A DNA stretch of 64,000 nt, taken from assembly GCA_959347315.1 (NCBI GenBank), contig OY365806.1, positions 57,371,097 through 57,435,096 on the forward strand. Direction: 5' to 3'. The position numbers and the translations under genes are program-made. How positions within the stretch are numbered: position 1 is the stretch's first letter; each line of letters opens with the position of its first letter. Origin of the DNA: Bimastos eiseni (lineage: Eukaryota > Annelida > Clitellata > Crassiclitellata > Lumbricidae). Under the pieces are notes generated by a model that made no database searches, had not been told where the DNA came from, and saw only the letters and a list, made by a program, of their open reading frames with translations. Below, in pieces: positions 1 to 9,032 of the stretch.

Positions 1-516
1 GCAAGTATTGCAGCGCCACTAACCGATTTGACACGAAAGAATCAGCCGAACAAAGTAAGTTGGGGTGATGCGCAAGAGTCCGCATTCCAGCAACTAAAGC
101 AACATCTTATGAAACATCCAATTCTGCGATTGCCTGACTGGAACGCAGAGTTCGTACTGCAGACGGACGCGTCAAATTGTGGTGCCGGAGCAGTACTACT
201 ACAGGAAATAGATGGAGTCAAGCATCCTATTGCCTACGCTAGTCGAAAGTTTCTACCAAGAGAGACAAGATATTCAACGATTGAGAGAGAAGGACTAGCC
301 ATAGTATGGGCGCTACAAAAATTCCAGGTGTATCTGTATGGAAAACACTTTATACTGGAGACTGATCATCAGCCATTGATCCATCTTCAAAGGGCAAATC
401 CAGTCAATGGAAAACTGATGCGTTGGGCCTTAATTTTGCAACAATATAATTACACTATACGCTCCGTGAAAGGCTCTGAAAATGTTGGGGCAGATTTTCT
501 CAGCCCACATTTCTAA
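1..516 (+). CDS. Partial pol (RNase H end) of an upstream Ty3/gypsy copy
   Basis: The window opens inside the pol gene of a retrotransposon. The frame is open from base 1 to the TAA at 514-516 and encodes the RNase H domain: a TDAS motif, the TIEREGLAIVWAL helix with its acidic residue, and ETDHQPL. RNase H degrades the RNA strand of the RNA-DNA hybrid during reverse transcription. Bases 1-627 match 6298-6924 with a constant offset of 6297. By eye I see one substitution, c at 506 versus g at 6803, which changes the penultimate triplet of residues from SRH to SPH. The 5' part lies outside the window. Its stop is followed by 111 bp of 3' leader and then the LTR at 628, so this copy shares that LTR with the copy to its right. 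Confidence 0.9.
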   Translation, partial: ASIAAPLTDLTRKNQPNKVSWGDAQESAFQQLKQHLMKHPILRLPDWNAEFVLQTDASNCGAGAVLLQEIDGVKHPIAYASRKFLPRETRYSTIEREGLAIVWALQKFQVYLYGKHFILETDHQPLIHLQRANPVNGKLMRWALILQQYNYTIRSVKGSENVGADFLSPHF

Positions 517-627
517 ATTAATAACAAGCTAAGTAAGCTTTGATAAGGACAATTGTTTAATTTTGTTGTAAAGAAAAGCTTAGTTTAGTCATAGGCCTAC
601 TAAGTTTTCTCTTAAGTATGGGGCCAT

Positions 628-1681
628 TGTCACGAATTGTCCTTATACCCTGTATATGTATTGTATATAGTTATTTAGGCATCGCCTTGTGTGTGAATGT
701 CTTATATATATATTAACTGAATCTATTGTACTCATAGGCCTATATTGCGGATAAACACTGCATTGATCCGTACATGTATATAATACTAAATATGTAATGA
801 GGGCTCGATGGTCGTCGATGGCCGTGAGGGTCCAAAAGGGATGGTCGGGTCAAAGGGGAAAGCGAGGGAGGATAAAAGCAACAGGAAGAAGTGAAAGGGG
901 CGGTTTTTGTCTTCTGTTGGTTCGGAGTTCGCTCGGCGAGAGTTTCGTCGCTTCCACTGCGAGAAGGACGCATTCCAGACGCGAGGGTTCCGTCGCTTCC
1001 ACGACTGGAAGGGCGAACGAACGGACGCGAGAGTTTCGTCGCTTCCACTGCGAGAAGGACGCATACCAGACGCGAGGGTTCCGTCGCTTCCACGACTGGA
1101 AGGGCGAACGAACGGACGCGAGGACTTCGACGCTTCCACTGCGAGAAGGACGCATTCCAGACGCGAGGGTTCCGTCGTTTCCACGACTGGAAGGGCGAAC
1201 GAACGGACGCGAGGACTTCGACGCTTCTCCTGCTGGAAGGACCAATTACAGACGCGAGGGTTCCGTCGCTTCCCCTGCTGGAAGGGCGACCGGACGCGAG
1301 GGCTTCAACGCTTACTCCCACTGCCAGAAGGACGACGACCTCTGGACTCGTGTTTTTCTTCTCGGCCGAAAAGACGACCAGAAGCCAGGACGCTCAACGA
1401 ACACCTGGGACTTGTGAGTGAGGAACGAGTTGTTGTTGGGTTGGGGGGTGGCCTGAGGGAGGGTAGCGGCCATCGAAGCAGGGTAGTCATAAAGGTTACC
1501 AGACGTTTTTTGTATGACGTTCTTATTCACTAAATTTCTGTTTTGACTATATTTCTTTCTGTGATTAAAATTTGACTATATATCTAACAGAGTGGGCTCC
1601 ATAAATGTAAACCTCTTTAGCATCCAGGCGTTTACCTCCTGGAAATAACCTGTCATCTAAAATAATAACGAACTCGTGACA
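628..1681 (+). repeat. LTR shared by two tandem Ty3/gypsy copies
   Basis: A 1054-bp direct repeat of 6925-7977. It begins TGTCACGA and ends TCGTGACA, an 8-bp terminal inverted repeat with the canonical TG...CA ends. The two LTRs look identical by eye except for one extra base near 1350 (about 7647 in the other copy). The LTR serves as 3' LTR of the truncated left copy and 5' LTR of the full copy. Its middle contains a GC-rich minisatellite (about 935-1300). LTR size and ends fit Ty3/gypsy; the near-identity implies recent insertion or recent recombination. Confidence 0.93.
935..1300. repeat. GC-rich ~90-bp minisatellite inside the LTR
   Basis: About four copies of a roughly 90-bp unit, each made of two related ~45-bp halves (core words TTCGTCGCTTCCACTGCGAG and CGCTTCCACGACTGGAAGGG). 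Unit starts are visible near 939, 1029, 1119 and 1209. Because the period is a multiple of three and lacks stops, several frames on both strands stay open; these open frames have no recognisable domain and are not called as genes. The same array recurs at about 7232-7597 in the right LTR. Confidence 0.85.
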
Positions 1682-2035
1682 ATGTTTGGTGGCAGCGGCG
1701 GGATGGCAAGTTGGTCTTAAGAGGTATTATAGCATTAGAAGCACCCTTTGGTCATTGGAGAAATATGCATAGCAGATAAAGAATGATAGGACGGGTTTAT
1801 AGCTATAGGCTAAAATAAAGTAGGTATTTAGCGCTGAATAAGCCAAACGCAGGGAGTGGTCATTTAAGCAGTAGACCATAGAACTGTTTACCTGTTTTAC
1901 CTGAATTGTATTAGCGCCGTCTAGCTGGGTTTAACGTAATTCGCTAACTGGAAAAATTAGTCTTGAGTTGTTGTAGCTAGGGACTATTTTGGTATAATTT
2001 AGCCAGGCTGCTAACTTTACTAATTTGTTCCCGTC
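1682..2035 (+). promoter_or_regulatory. Retrotransposon leader with candidate primer-binding site
   Basis: Untranslated leader between the LTR and gag. Five bases after the LTR, at 1687, a TGG-initiated stretch (TGGTGGCAGCGGCGGGA) sits where the tRNA primer-binding site is expected, because tRNAs end in CCA. The tRNA was not identified. I see no other feature before the gag ATG. Confidence 0.6.
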
Positions 2036-3538
2036 ATGGAACAGTTGATAGCACTTGCAGAAAAAAGTGGCTTGAAAGGCCCAGAACTCCTTCAGTTTGT
2101 AGAAAAAAACAAAGCTGAAGAGGAGGCGAGGCAGAATCAGGTTCTTGAAAGAGAAGACAGAGCAGCTGATCGAGAATTACGCAAGTTAGAATTGGAGCTA
2201 CAGGTGCGGGCTAAGGCCGAAGAAGAGGCCAACGCCGTGAGGAAGTTAGAATTGGAGATACGTGCTAAGGCCGAAGAAGCGGAAAACGTTATGAAGAAAT
2301 TAGAATTGGAGAGAAGAATGAAAGAAGAAGCGCACAGACGCGCCTTGGAGTTGCAGAAGGAAGTGCATGAGCAGAACATGGCTTTGGAGAAAGCTAAGCT
2401 GGAAGGAGCGGGTTTTCGAACAGCTAGCAGCAAGAGAGCTGGTGTAATCGCGGCATCAGAAAATGAGGAGCAAGAGGATGACGAACAGGAGGATGACGAA
2501 CAGGAATATGCTACTGCGAGGTCAGTTAATGCCAGAAGAGGACCAAAACTTCCACCTTTCGAAGACGGAAAAGATAACATGGATGCTTATCTGCGAAGAT
2601 TTGAAAAATATGCAGCTATCCGAAAGTGGAATAGACGAGAATGGGCCGTTTATTTGGCCGCTCTTCTGAAGGGACGCGCTTTAGATGTGTATGCGCGTAT
2701 GCCTCCTGAACAGTATGATGACTACGACGCTCTAAAAGACGCTCTGCTGAAACGATATCAGATGACCGAGGAAGGTTTTCGTAAACGGTTTAACAACTCT
2801 AAACCGGAAGCAGGTGAGTCGCCACAGCAATTCATCACTAGGTTGGAAAATTACTTGATGAGATGGATTGAATTAGCGAAAGTAGTTCAAGACTTCGAAG
2901 GCCTAAAGAGCTTGCTGGTAAAGGAGCAATATCTGGCTGTAGTTAACAGGGAGTTGTCGCTTTTCTTGAGAGAAAGGGCGCCAAAAAATCTTCAGGAACT
3001 CGCTAAATTAGCCGAAACCTACATTGAGGCACATGAAGTTAAACCAAAACCGTCTTGTCAACCGTACTTCAATGAGAAAGATGGAAGATCACAAAATACA
3101 TTGAGAAAACCAGAGTTTAGCAAGAGAAATGAGAAACCGGTTACAGAACAAAAGAGGAATTGGGCGACTGATAGACTTTGCTTTATATGCAACCGACCGG
3201 GTCACTCATATAAATATTGCGGTTTAAAAGAAAATCCTTCACAAAAAGCTGCCGGATTGCAGACTTCCTGGAAACCCCGAAGGTTACGGCAGAATCAGAA
3301 ACAAACAATGGAACAGGGAGAGGATAAACCGACCTCATCTGGAAATGGTAAGCAAGCGCTTAAGTCGACAGCAACTTCAATGGATCATGTAGGTTCTGAA
3401 GTAAAGGTAGAATGCAACGGAAATGAGTGTCAAGCGTTGCAAGATCTGCCCGATGGTGAAGATGTAGAATTAAGGTGTGGATGTAAAGCACACGTGATAG
3501 CTGAAGCCTGCAGAACTGGAAAATGTGAGCCGAAATGA
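2036..3538 (+). CDS. gag: Gag of Gmr1-like Ty3/gypsy retrotransposon
   Basis: 500-residue structural protein that should assemble the cytoplasmic virus-like particle and bind element RNA. Residues about 20-125 are a highly charged coiled coil rich in KLELE/RAKAEEE repeats. An acidic EEQEDDEQEDDEQE stretch follows near 145. Then comes a retrotransposon capsid-type domain (about 170-350, with LRRFEKYAAIRKW and FITRLENYLMRW). A CCHC zinc knuckle, CFICNRPGHSYKYC (C-x2-C-x4-H-x4-C), lies near residue 381. A second cysteine-rich patch, not of knuckle spacing, closes the protein. The ATG at 2036 is the first in frame. The stop TGA overlaps the pol ATG as ATGA. The frame is uninterrupted. Some large host zinc-finger/SCAN proteins share this fold, but the LTR context makes gag certain. 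Confidence 0.93.
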   Translation: MEQLIALAEKSGLKGPELLQFVEKNKAEEEARQNQVLEREDRAADRELRKLELELQVRAKAEEEANAVRKLELEIRAKAEEAENVMKKLELERRMKEEAHRRALELQKEVHEQNMALEKAKLEGAGFRTASSKRAGVIAASENEEQEDDEQEDDEQEYATARSVNARRGPKLPPFEDGKDNMDAYLRRFEKYAAIRKWNRREWAVYLAALLKGRALDVYARMPPEQYDDYDALKDALLKRYQMTEEGFRKRFNNSKPEAGESPQQFITRLENYLMRWIELAKVVQDFEGLKSLLVKEQYLAVVNRELSLFLRERAPKNLQELAKLAETYIEAHEVKPKPSCQPYFNEKDGRSQNTLRKPEFSKRNEKPVTEQKRNWATDRLCFICNRPGHSYKYCGLKENPSQKAAGLQTSWKPRRLRQNQKQTMEQGEDKPTSSGNGKQALKSTATSMDHVGSEVKVECNGNECQALQDLPDGEDVELRCGCKAHVIAEACRTGKCEPK

Positions 3539-6261
3539 AAACAACGATTGGCTATGTTGGAGATCAGAAAGTCGAGGTACTTCGTGATACTGGATGCTCG
3601 TCAGTGGTTGTGGCCAGGAAACTGGTGAACAAGGATCAGTTTTCGGGAAAGCATGAGTTGTGCATTCTTATTGATAAGACTATACGAAAGGTGCCAACTG
3701 CCATCATCGACGTTAGGACTGAATACTTTACAGGGAAGGTAAAAGCACTCTGTATGAAGGAAACCCTGTACGATCTGGTGATCGGTAACATACCTGGAGC
3801 TGAACTCCGGCCGAGATGCTCAGACAAGAGCACTGAAGTTCATGAACAGGACTTGCCACTGGAGGAAGTACAAGAGCCAATGCATCCTCACGAAGAGCAG
3901 ACAAACGTGGCAACGGCCGTGGAAACCAGAAGTATGGAAGAGAAAGCCAAAGCACTGCCAAAGCCTTTACGGGTTCCAGAATTTCAGAACGACTATACAT
4001 TGGAAACGCTGAAGAAGGAACAAGTCGAAGACAGTTCATTGAAGAAGTGCTGGGAATATTCTGCACATAAAGAAATGCAAGCTACGAACAATGTTGATCG
4101 CATCGTACGTTTTGTCGTAGAACGAGGATTGCTTTATCGCAAGTTTGAAACACCGCATTATAACTTGGGAAATGAAGTAAAGCAGCTGATATTGCCATCT
4201 AGCATGAGAACCAGAGTGATGGAGATAGCGCATAGTTCTATTCTAGGAGGGCATTTGGGCATTCACAAGACGCAGGAGAGAATTTCATCACAATTCTTTT
4301 GGCCAGGATGCTACAGTGACATAGCTAGGTACTGCAGGTCTTGCGATATCTGTCAAAGGACGTTGCCAAAGGGGCGAGTTCAGAGAGTACCATTGATTAA
4401 AATGCCGATAATCGACACAGTGTTTAAGAGATGCGTCGTCGATCTGATTGGACCATTACCATGCTCAGAGCGAGGACATAGGTACATATTAACGTTAGTA
4501 GATTGTGCTAGTCGCTATCCAGAGTGTATAGCATTGAAGCAAATTGACACATGTTCAGTTGCCGAAGCATTACTCAGCATCTTCTCAAGAATGGGTGTAC
4601 CTTTGGAAATACTGACGGACAATGGATCACAGTTCACAGGAGCAATGATGAAGGAAGTAAGTCGCCTTCTGTCCATAAAGCAATTGGTCAGCACTCCTTA
4701 TCATAGTCAAAACTGTGGATTGGTCGAGAGATACAACGGAGTTATCAAGCAAATGCTTCGAAAGATGTGTGTAGAGAGAGTGAGAGATTGGGATCGATAT
4801 CTAGATCCACTAATGTTCGCATATCGTGAAGTGACGAACGAAAGTACAGGATTTAGTCCATTCGAAATAATTTACGGAAGACCGGTTAGAGGTTCTATGG
4901 CTATCTTGAGAGAACTGTGGACTAAGGAAATTGCTGAGCCAGAGGCAAAAACGACATATGAATATGTGATCGATCTTAGGAATCGTCTTCAAGAGACTTG
5001 TCGTTTAGTACGAGATAATCTGGAACGAGCAGGGGATAAGTACAAGCGACACTTTGACAAGCATGCAAAGCCCAGAAAGTTTGACCCAGGTGACAGGGTT
5101 TTGCTACTGTTGCCGACGGAAAGCAATAAACTTCAAATGCAGTGGAAAGGTCCATTCGAAGTAATAAAGCGTTTTGGAGAAGCTGATTATGTAATTCAGT
5201 TTCCTCACCGAGCAAAGACTTTCCATGCAAATATGCTAAAGCGCTACTATGAACGTCCGACTGAGGCGGAGAACACAATGAGCGAAGATGGAGTAAACGA
5301 AGAAACTCAGTTTGTTGGAGCAGCGGTTGTCGTTGAAGAACTAACGGATGCCGAGATGATGACAACAGGGGAAGGAAATCTACTACTCTTTAATAATCTA
5401 CAGCAGGAAGATTATAAAGACGTTGAGATCGGCCGGGATCTTACAGCAGATCAAAGGAAGGAGGTACAAAGTTTGCTGAAGGAATTCAAAGACATATTCA
5501 GCGATGTGCCAGGAAGAACCAACTTGGTGCAACATAGGATACGTCTTACATCGAATGTTCCAGTGCGGAAGAGGCCCTATCCTGTGCCTTACGCCATGAG
5601 GAAAGAGATGGACAGAGAAATCGACAATATGATCTTGTTAGGAGTCATTGAGCCTTCTACTGCAGCGTATGCCTCTCCCATGTTACTAGTAAGAAAGGCA
5701 GATGGATCCAATCGGCCATGTGTAGACTTCCGAGACTTGAACCGCATCACGGTCTTTGATGCGGAACCGATGCCACAAGTCGATGAAATTTTCGCAAAGT
5801 TAGCAGACACGAAGTTCTTTTCAAAATTCGATCTGTCGAAGGGTTATTGGGGAATAGAAGTCGAACCAGAATCTAGGGATTACACTTCATGTATAACTCA
5901 TCGTGGACTATATCGTTTTGTGACCATGCCATTCGGGCTAGTCACAGCCCCTTCGACGTTCTCAAGAGCCATGCGTAAGCTTCTAGAACGGAGTAGAAAT
6001 CTGGACAATTATTTAGATGATGTACTATGTCATACTTCAGGGTGGGCAGATCATCTAAGCACTTTACGAGATTTTTTTTTAAGAGTACGAAAGGCTGGAT
6101 TAACAGTTCGACCAAGTAAGTGTCAAGTTGGGCAACAAGGCGTTGACTTTCTTGGTCATAAAATAGGTGATGGAATGGTTCAGCCAAAAGCAGACAAAAT
6201 AGCAAAGATTGCAGAAGCCTCAAGGCCAGAAACAAAGAAACAGATTCGATCATATCTCTGA
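3535..6261 (+). CDS. pol: Pol (PR-INT-RT) with integrase before reverse transcriptase
   Basis: 908 residues up to a TGA at 6259-6261. Domain order is: aspartic protease (DTG at 18-20); integrase zinc-binding HHCC (H240, H244, C270, C273); integrase core with D303, D362 and E398 (35 residues between the last two); a GPY/F-type module (WKGPF at 537-541); then reverse transcriptase (about 630-880) with the catalytic YLDD at 826-829. RNase H continues in the same frame after the stop. Normal Ty3/gypsy order is PR-RT-RH-INT. The order here is that of Ty1/copia, yet the sequence motifs are gypsy-like, which is the hallmark of the Gmr1 group. Pol starts at an ATG overlapping the gag stop in the -1 frame. 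Pol makes cDNA and inserts it into the genome. Confidence 0.93.
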   Translation: MKTTIGYVGDQKVEVLRDTGCSSVVVARKLVNKDQFSGKHELCILIDKTIRKVPTAIIDVRTEYFTGKVKALCMKETLYDLVIGNIPGAELRPRCSDKSTEVHEQDLPLEEVQEPMHPHEEQTNVATAVETRSMEEKAKALPKPLRVPEFQNDYTLETLKKEQVEDSSLKKCWEYSAHKEMQATNNVDRIVRFVVERGLLYRKFETPHYNLGNEVKQLILPSSMRTRVMEIAHSSILGGHLGIHKTQERISSQFFWPGCYSDIARYCRSCDICQRTLPKGRVQRVPLIKMPIIDTVFKRCVVDLIGPLPCSERGHRYILTLVDCASRYPECIALKQIDTCSVAEALLSIFSRMGVPLEILTDNGSQFTGAMMKEVSRLLSIKQLVSTPYHSQNCGLVERYNGVIKQMLRKMCVERVRDWDRYLDPLMFAYREVTNESTGFSPFEIIYGRPVRGSMAILRELWTKEIAEPEAKTTYEYVIDLRNRLQETCRLVRDNLERAGDKYKRHFDKHAKPRKFDPGDRVLLLLPTESNKLQMQWKGPFEVIKRFGEADYVIQFPHRAKTFHANMLKRYYERPTEAENTMSEDGVNEETQFVGAAVVVEELTDAEMMTTGEGNLLLFNNLQQEDYKDVEIGRDLTADQRKEVQSLLKEFKDIFSDVPGRTNLVQHRIRLTSNVPVRKRPYPVPYAMRKEMDREIDNMILLGVIEPSTAAYASPMLLVRKADGSNRPCVDFRDLNRITVFDAEPMPQVDEIFAKLADTKFFSKFDLSKGYWGIEVEPESRDYTSCITHRGLYRFVTMPFGLVTAPSTFSRAMRKLLERSRNLDNYLDDVLCHTSGWADHLSTLRDFFLRVRKAGLTVRPSKCQVGQQGVDFLGHKIGDGMVQPKADKIAKIAEASRPETKKQIRSYL

Positions 6262-6813
6262 TTGGTTGGCTACTATCAAAAGTTTATTCCTAACTTCGCA
6301 AGTATTGCAGCGCCACTAACCGATTTGACACGAAAGAATCAGCCGAACAAAGTAAGTTGGGGTGATGCGCAAGAGTCCGCATTCCAGCAACTAAAGCAAC
6401 ATCTTATGAAACATCCAATTCTGCGATTGCCTGACTGGAACGCAGAGTTCGTACTGCAGACGGACGCGTCAAATTGTGGTGCCGGAGCAGTACTACTACA
6501 GGAAATAGATGGAGTCAAGCATCCTATTGCCTACGCTAGTCGAAAGTTTCTACCAAGAGAGACAAGATATTCAACGATTGAGAGAGAAGGACTAGCCATA
6601 GTATGGGCGCTACAAAAATTCCAGGTGTATCTGTATGGAAAACACTTTATACTGGAGACTGATCATCAGCCATTGATCCATCTTCAAAGGGCAAATCCAG
6701 TCAATGGAAAACTGATGCGTTGGGCCTTAATTTTGCAACAATATAATTACACTATACGCTCCGTGAAAGGCTCTGAAAATGTTGGGGCAGATTTTCTCAG
6801 CCGACATTTCTAA
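6259..6813 (+). pseudogene. pol: RNase H segment of pol cut off by an in-frame stop
   Basis: Downstream of the TGA at 6259-6261 the same frame continues to TAA at 6811-6813. It encodes the connection (VGYYQKFIPNF) and RNase H (LQTDAS, IEREGLAIVWAL, ETDHQPL). The single stop falls in the short segment between reverse transcriptase and RNase H, in a motif normally continuous in gypsy elements. Without readthrough this copy would make pol lacking RNase H, so it is probably non-autonomous despite its otherwise intact frames. The corresponding position in the left copy lies outside the window, so it is unknown whether the stop is shared. Confidence 0.85.
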
Positions 6814-6924
6814 ATTAATAACAAGCTAAGTAAGCTTTGATAAGGACAATTGTTTAATTTTGTTGTAAAGAAAAGCTTAGTTTAGTCATAGGCCTACTAA
6901 GTTTTCTCTTAAGTATGGGGCCAT

Positions 6925-7977
6925 TGTCACGAATTGTCCTTATACCCTGTATATGTATTGTATATAGTTATTTAGGCATCGCCTTGTGTGTGAATGTCTT
7001 ATATATATATTAACTGAATCTATTGTACTCATAGGCCTATATTGCGGATAAACACTGCATTGATCCGTACATGTATATAATACTAAATATGTAATGAGGG
7101 CTCGATGGTCGTCGATGGCCGTGAGGGTCCAAAAGGGATGGTCGGGTCAAAGGGGAAAGCGAGGGAGGATAAAAGCAACAGGAAGAAGTGAAAGGGGCGG
7201 TTTTTGTCTTCTGTTGGTTCGGAGTTCGCTCGGCGAGAGTTTCGTCGCTTCCACTGCGAGAAGGACGCATTCCAGACGCGAGGGTTCCGTCGCTTCCACG
7301 ACTGGAAGGGCGAACGAACGGACGCGAGAGTTTCGTCGCTTCCACTGCGAGAAGGACGCATACCAGACGCGAGGGTTCCGTCGCTTCCACGACTGGAAGG
7401 GCGAACGAACGGACGCGAGGACTTCGACGCTTCCACTGCGAGAAGGACGCATTCCAGACGCGAGGGTTCCGTCGTTTCCACGACTGGAAGGGCGAACGAA
7501 CGGACGCGAGGACTTCGACGCTTCTCCTGCTGGAAGGACCAATTACAGACGCGAGGGTTCCGTCGCTTCCCCTGCTGGAAGGGCGACCGGACGCGAGGGC
7601 TTCAACGCTTACTCCCACTGCCAGAAGGACGACGACCTCTGGACTCTGTTTTTCTTCTCGGCCGAAAAGACGACCAGAAGCCAGGACGCTCAACGAACAC
7701 CTGGGACTTGTGAGTGAGGAACGAGTTGTTGTTGGGTTGGGGGGTGGCCTGAGGGAGGGTAGCGGCCATCGAAGCAGGGTAGTCATAAAGGTTACCAGAC
7801 GTTTTTTGTATGACGTTCTTATTCACTAAATTTCTGTTTTGACTATATTTCTTTCTGTGATTAAAATTTGACTATATATCTAACAGAGTGGGCTCCATAA
7901 ATGTAAACCTCTTTAGCATCCAGGCGTTTACCTCCTGGAAATAACCTGTCATCTAAAATAATAACGAACTCGTGACA
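6925..7977 (+). repeat. 3' LTR of the Ty3/gypsy element
   Basis: 1053 bp, near-identical to 628-1681, with TGTCACGA/TCGTGACA ends and the same internal GC-rich minisatellite (about 7232-7597). It lies 111 bp after the RNase H stop. A weak purine-rich tract (AAGTATGGGG, 6911-6920) just before it is the candidate polypurine tract. The sequence after it (ATATAGATGC) does not match the bases before 628, as expected if the true left boundary of the tandem lies outside the window. Confidence 0.93.
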
Positions 7978-9032
7978 ATATAGATGCTTTATGTCTCTAT
8001 TACATATAAAAAAATATAGGCTTAATAGATAAGTGGCGCCACATAATAAAATTTTATATGCTGTTGGGCATGGCAAAATGTTTGTATGACATAGAATAGC
8101 ATTCCCCATTAACTACGGTGTTGCTTATGATAAAATTATCTTATGACATGGAATAGCACTCCACAATATAGTTTTTGAATAATTGCACTTTAAGAAAAGC
8201 AGTTGAGCAGAAAATCATGAACCAAAACATTAGTAATTCAGTAGCAGCCATTGAATAGTAAGTAGTAACATTAAAAGTGGAACTCTTTAATTGGTCATGT
8301 TGGGAAAGGTTAAACTGACTTGTGATACCAACATTTACTAATATTGCTGTCATTCTTTATGCTGAGGTGTTGCTATAGAATAACAATCTCCGCCCAACAA
8401 AACAGACCTTACTTAAATTCACAGAAGAATCACTGATGTCTTGGACTCCAGCGGTTTTTCCATGAACACCATAATTTCATTTCACTGTAACTCTGAACTG
8501 GCGCGGTTTTATGAAAGATACCTTTGCAATACATGCTCTATAGCAATGAGGACAACAGGACATAGTTATCTCAAAATTGTCAAAAATGGACTCCAGCGGT
8601 TCTTACGATTAACGCTTCATTTGCTTCAACTGCTGCAGCACAGTCAATGGATGGAATTGCAAAGTCTGGTCATATGTTTAATTACAGGTGCCAGGAGATG
8701 CATTGGTTGTCCATGTGAAGACAATCAGTTTAAGATGCTTATGCTGAAGCCTAACTGCCAGGTTGGTATTGGTCCATCTCAGAGGGAAACCTGTTATGAA
8801 GTGTCATCCATATATAATAAATCAGCTAGCTGCAGATCACAAGACCACCTCTTCCTGAGGGTGGCCTGATTGTTACCTATCCTGTACAGTGGTAACATTG
8901 GCCACTTATTCTGCAACAGACTTCCTTGTAATCTGAAATGAGCTTCTCTTCCTTTCTGTTCTTCTACTTCGAAATTGCATTCAAGCTTGGTCTTGTATTG
9001 TTAGGTTTGGAGCACCCATGATGAGCTTACTA
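7978..9032. other. Intergenic, no gene seen
   Basis: AT-rich sequence. A loosely repeated motif containing TATGACATAGAATAGCA occurs near 8085 and, in diverged form, near 8142. TGGACTCCAGCGGTT occurs twice (near 8444 and 8586). An open frame at 8441-8869 has no recognisable domain and no ATG-specific context, so it is not called. Confidence 0.5.

Larger units (their letters stand above)
1..7977 (+). mobile_element. Tandem Gmr1-like Ty3/gypsy retrotransposon
   Basis: Composite of a truncated left copy (1-627), a shared LTR, a complete internal region and a terminal LTR. No envelope gene is present. One full unit (628-7977) is 7350 bp. The LTR-internal-LTR-internal-LTR layout is typical of recombination between LTRs of sister copies; a collapsed or duplicated assembly of identical copies is the main alternative. 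Confidence 0.88.

Noticed and set aside
740..1533. Several 130-250-codon frames on both strands in the LTRs
   Set aside because: They come from the GC-rich, codon-multiple tandem repeat inside the LTR; no domain, and mutually overlapping on both strands.
8441..8869. 142-codon open frame
   Set aside because: No domain, no homology that I recognise, and the frame begins without an ATG; length is compatible with chance.
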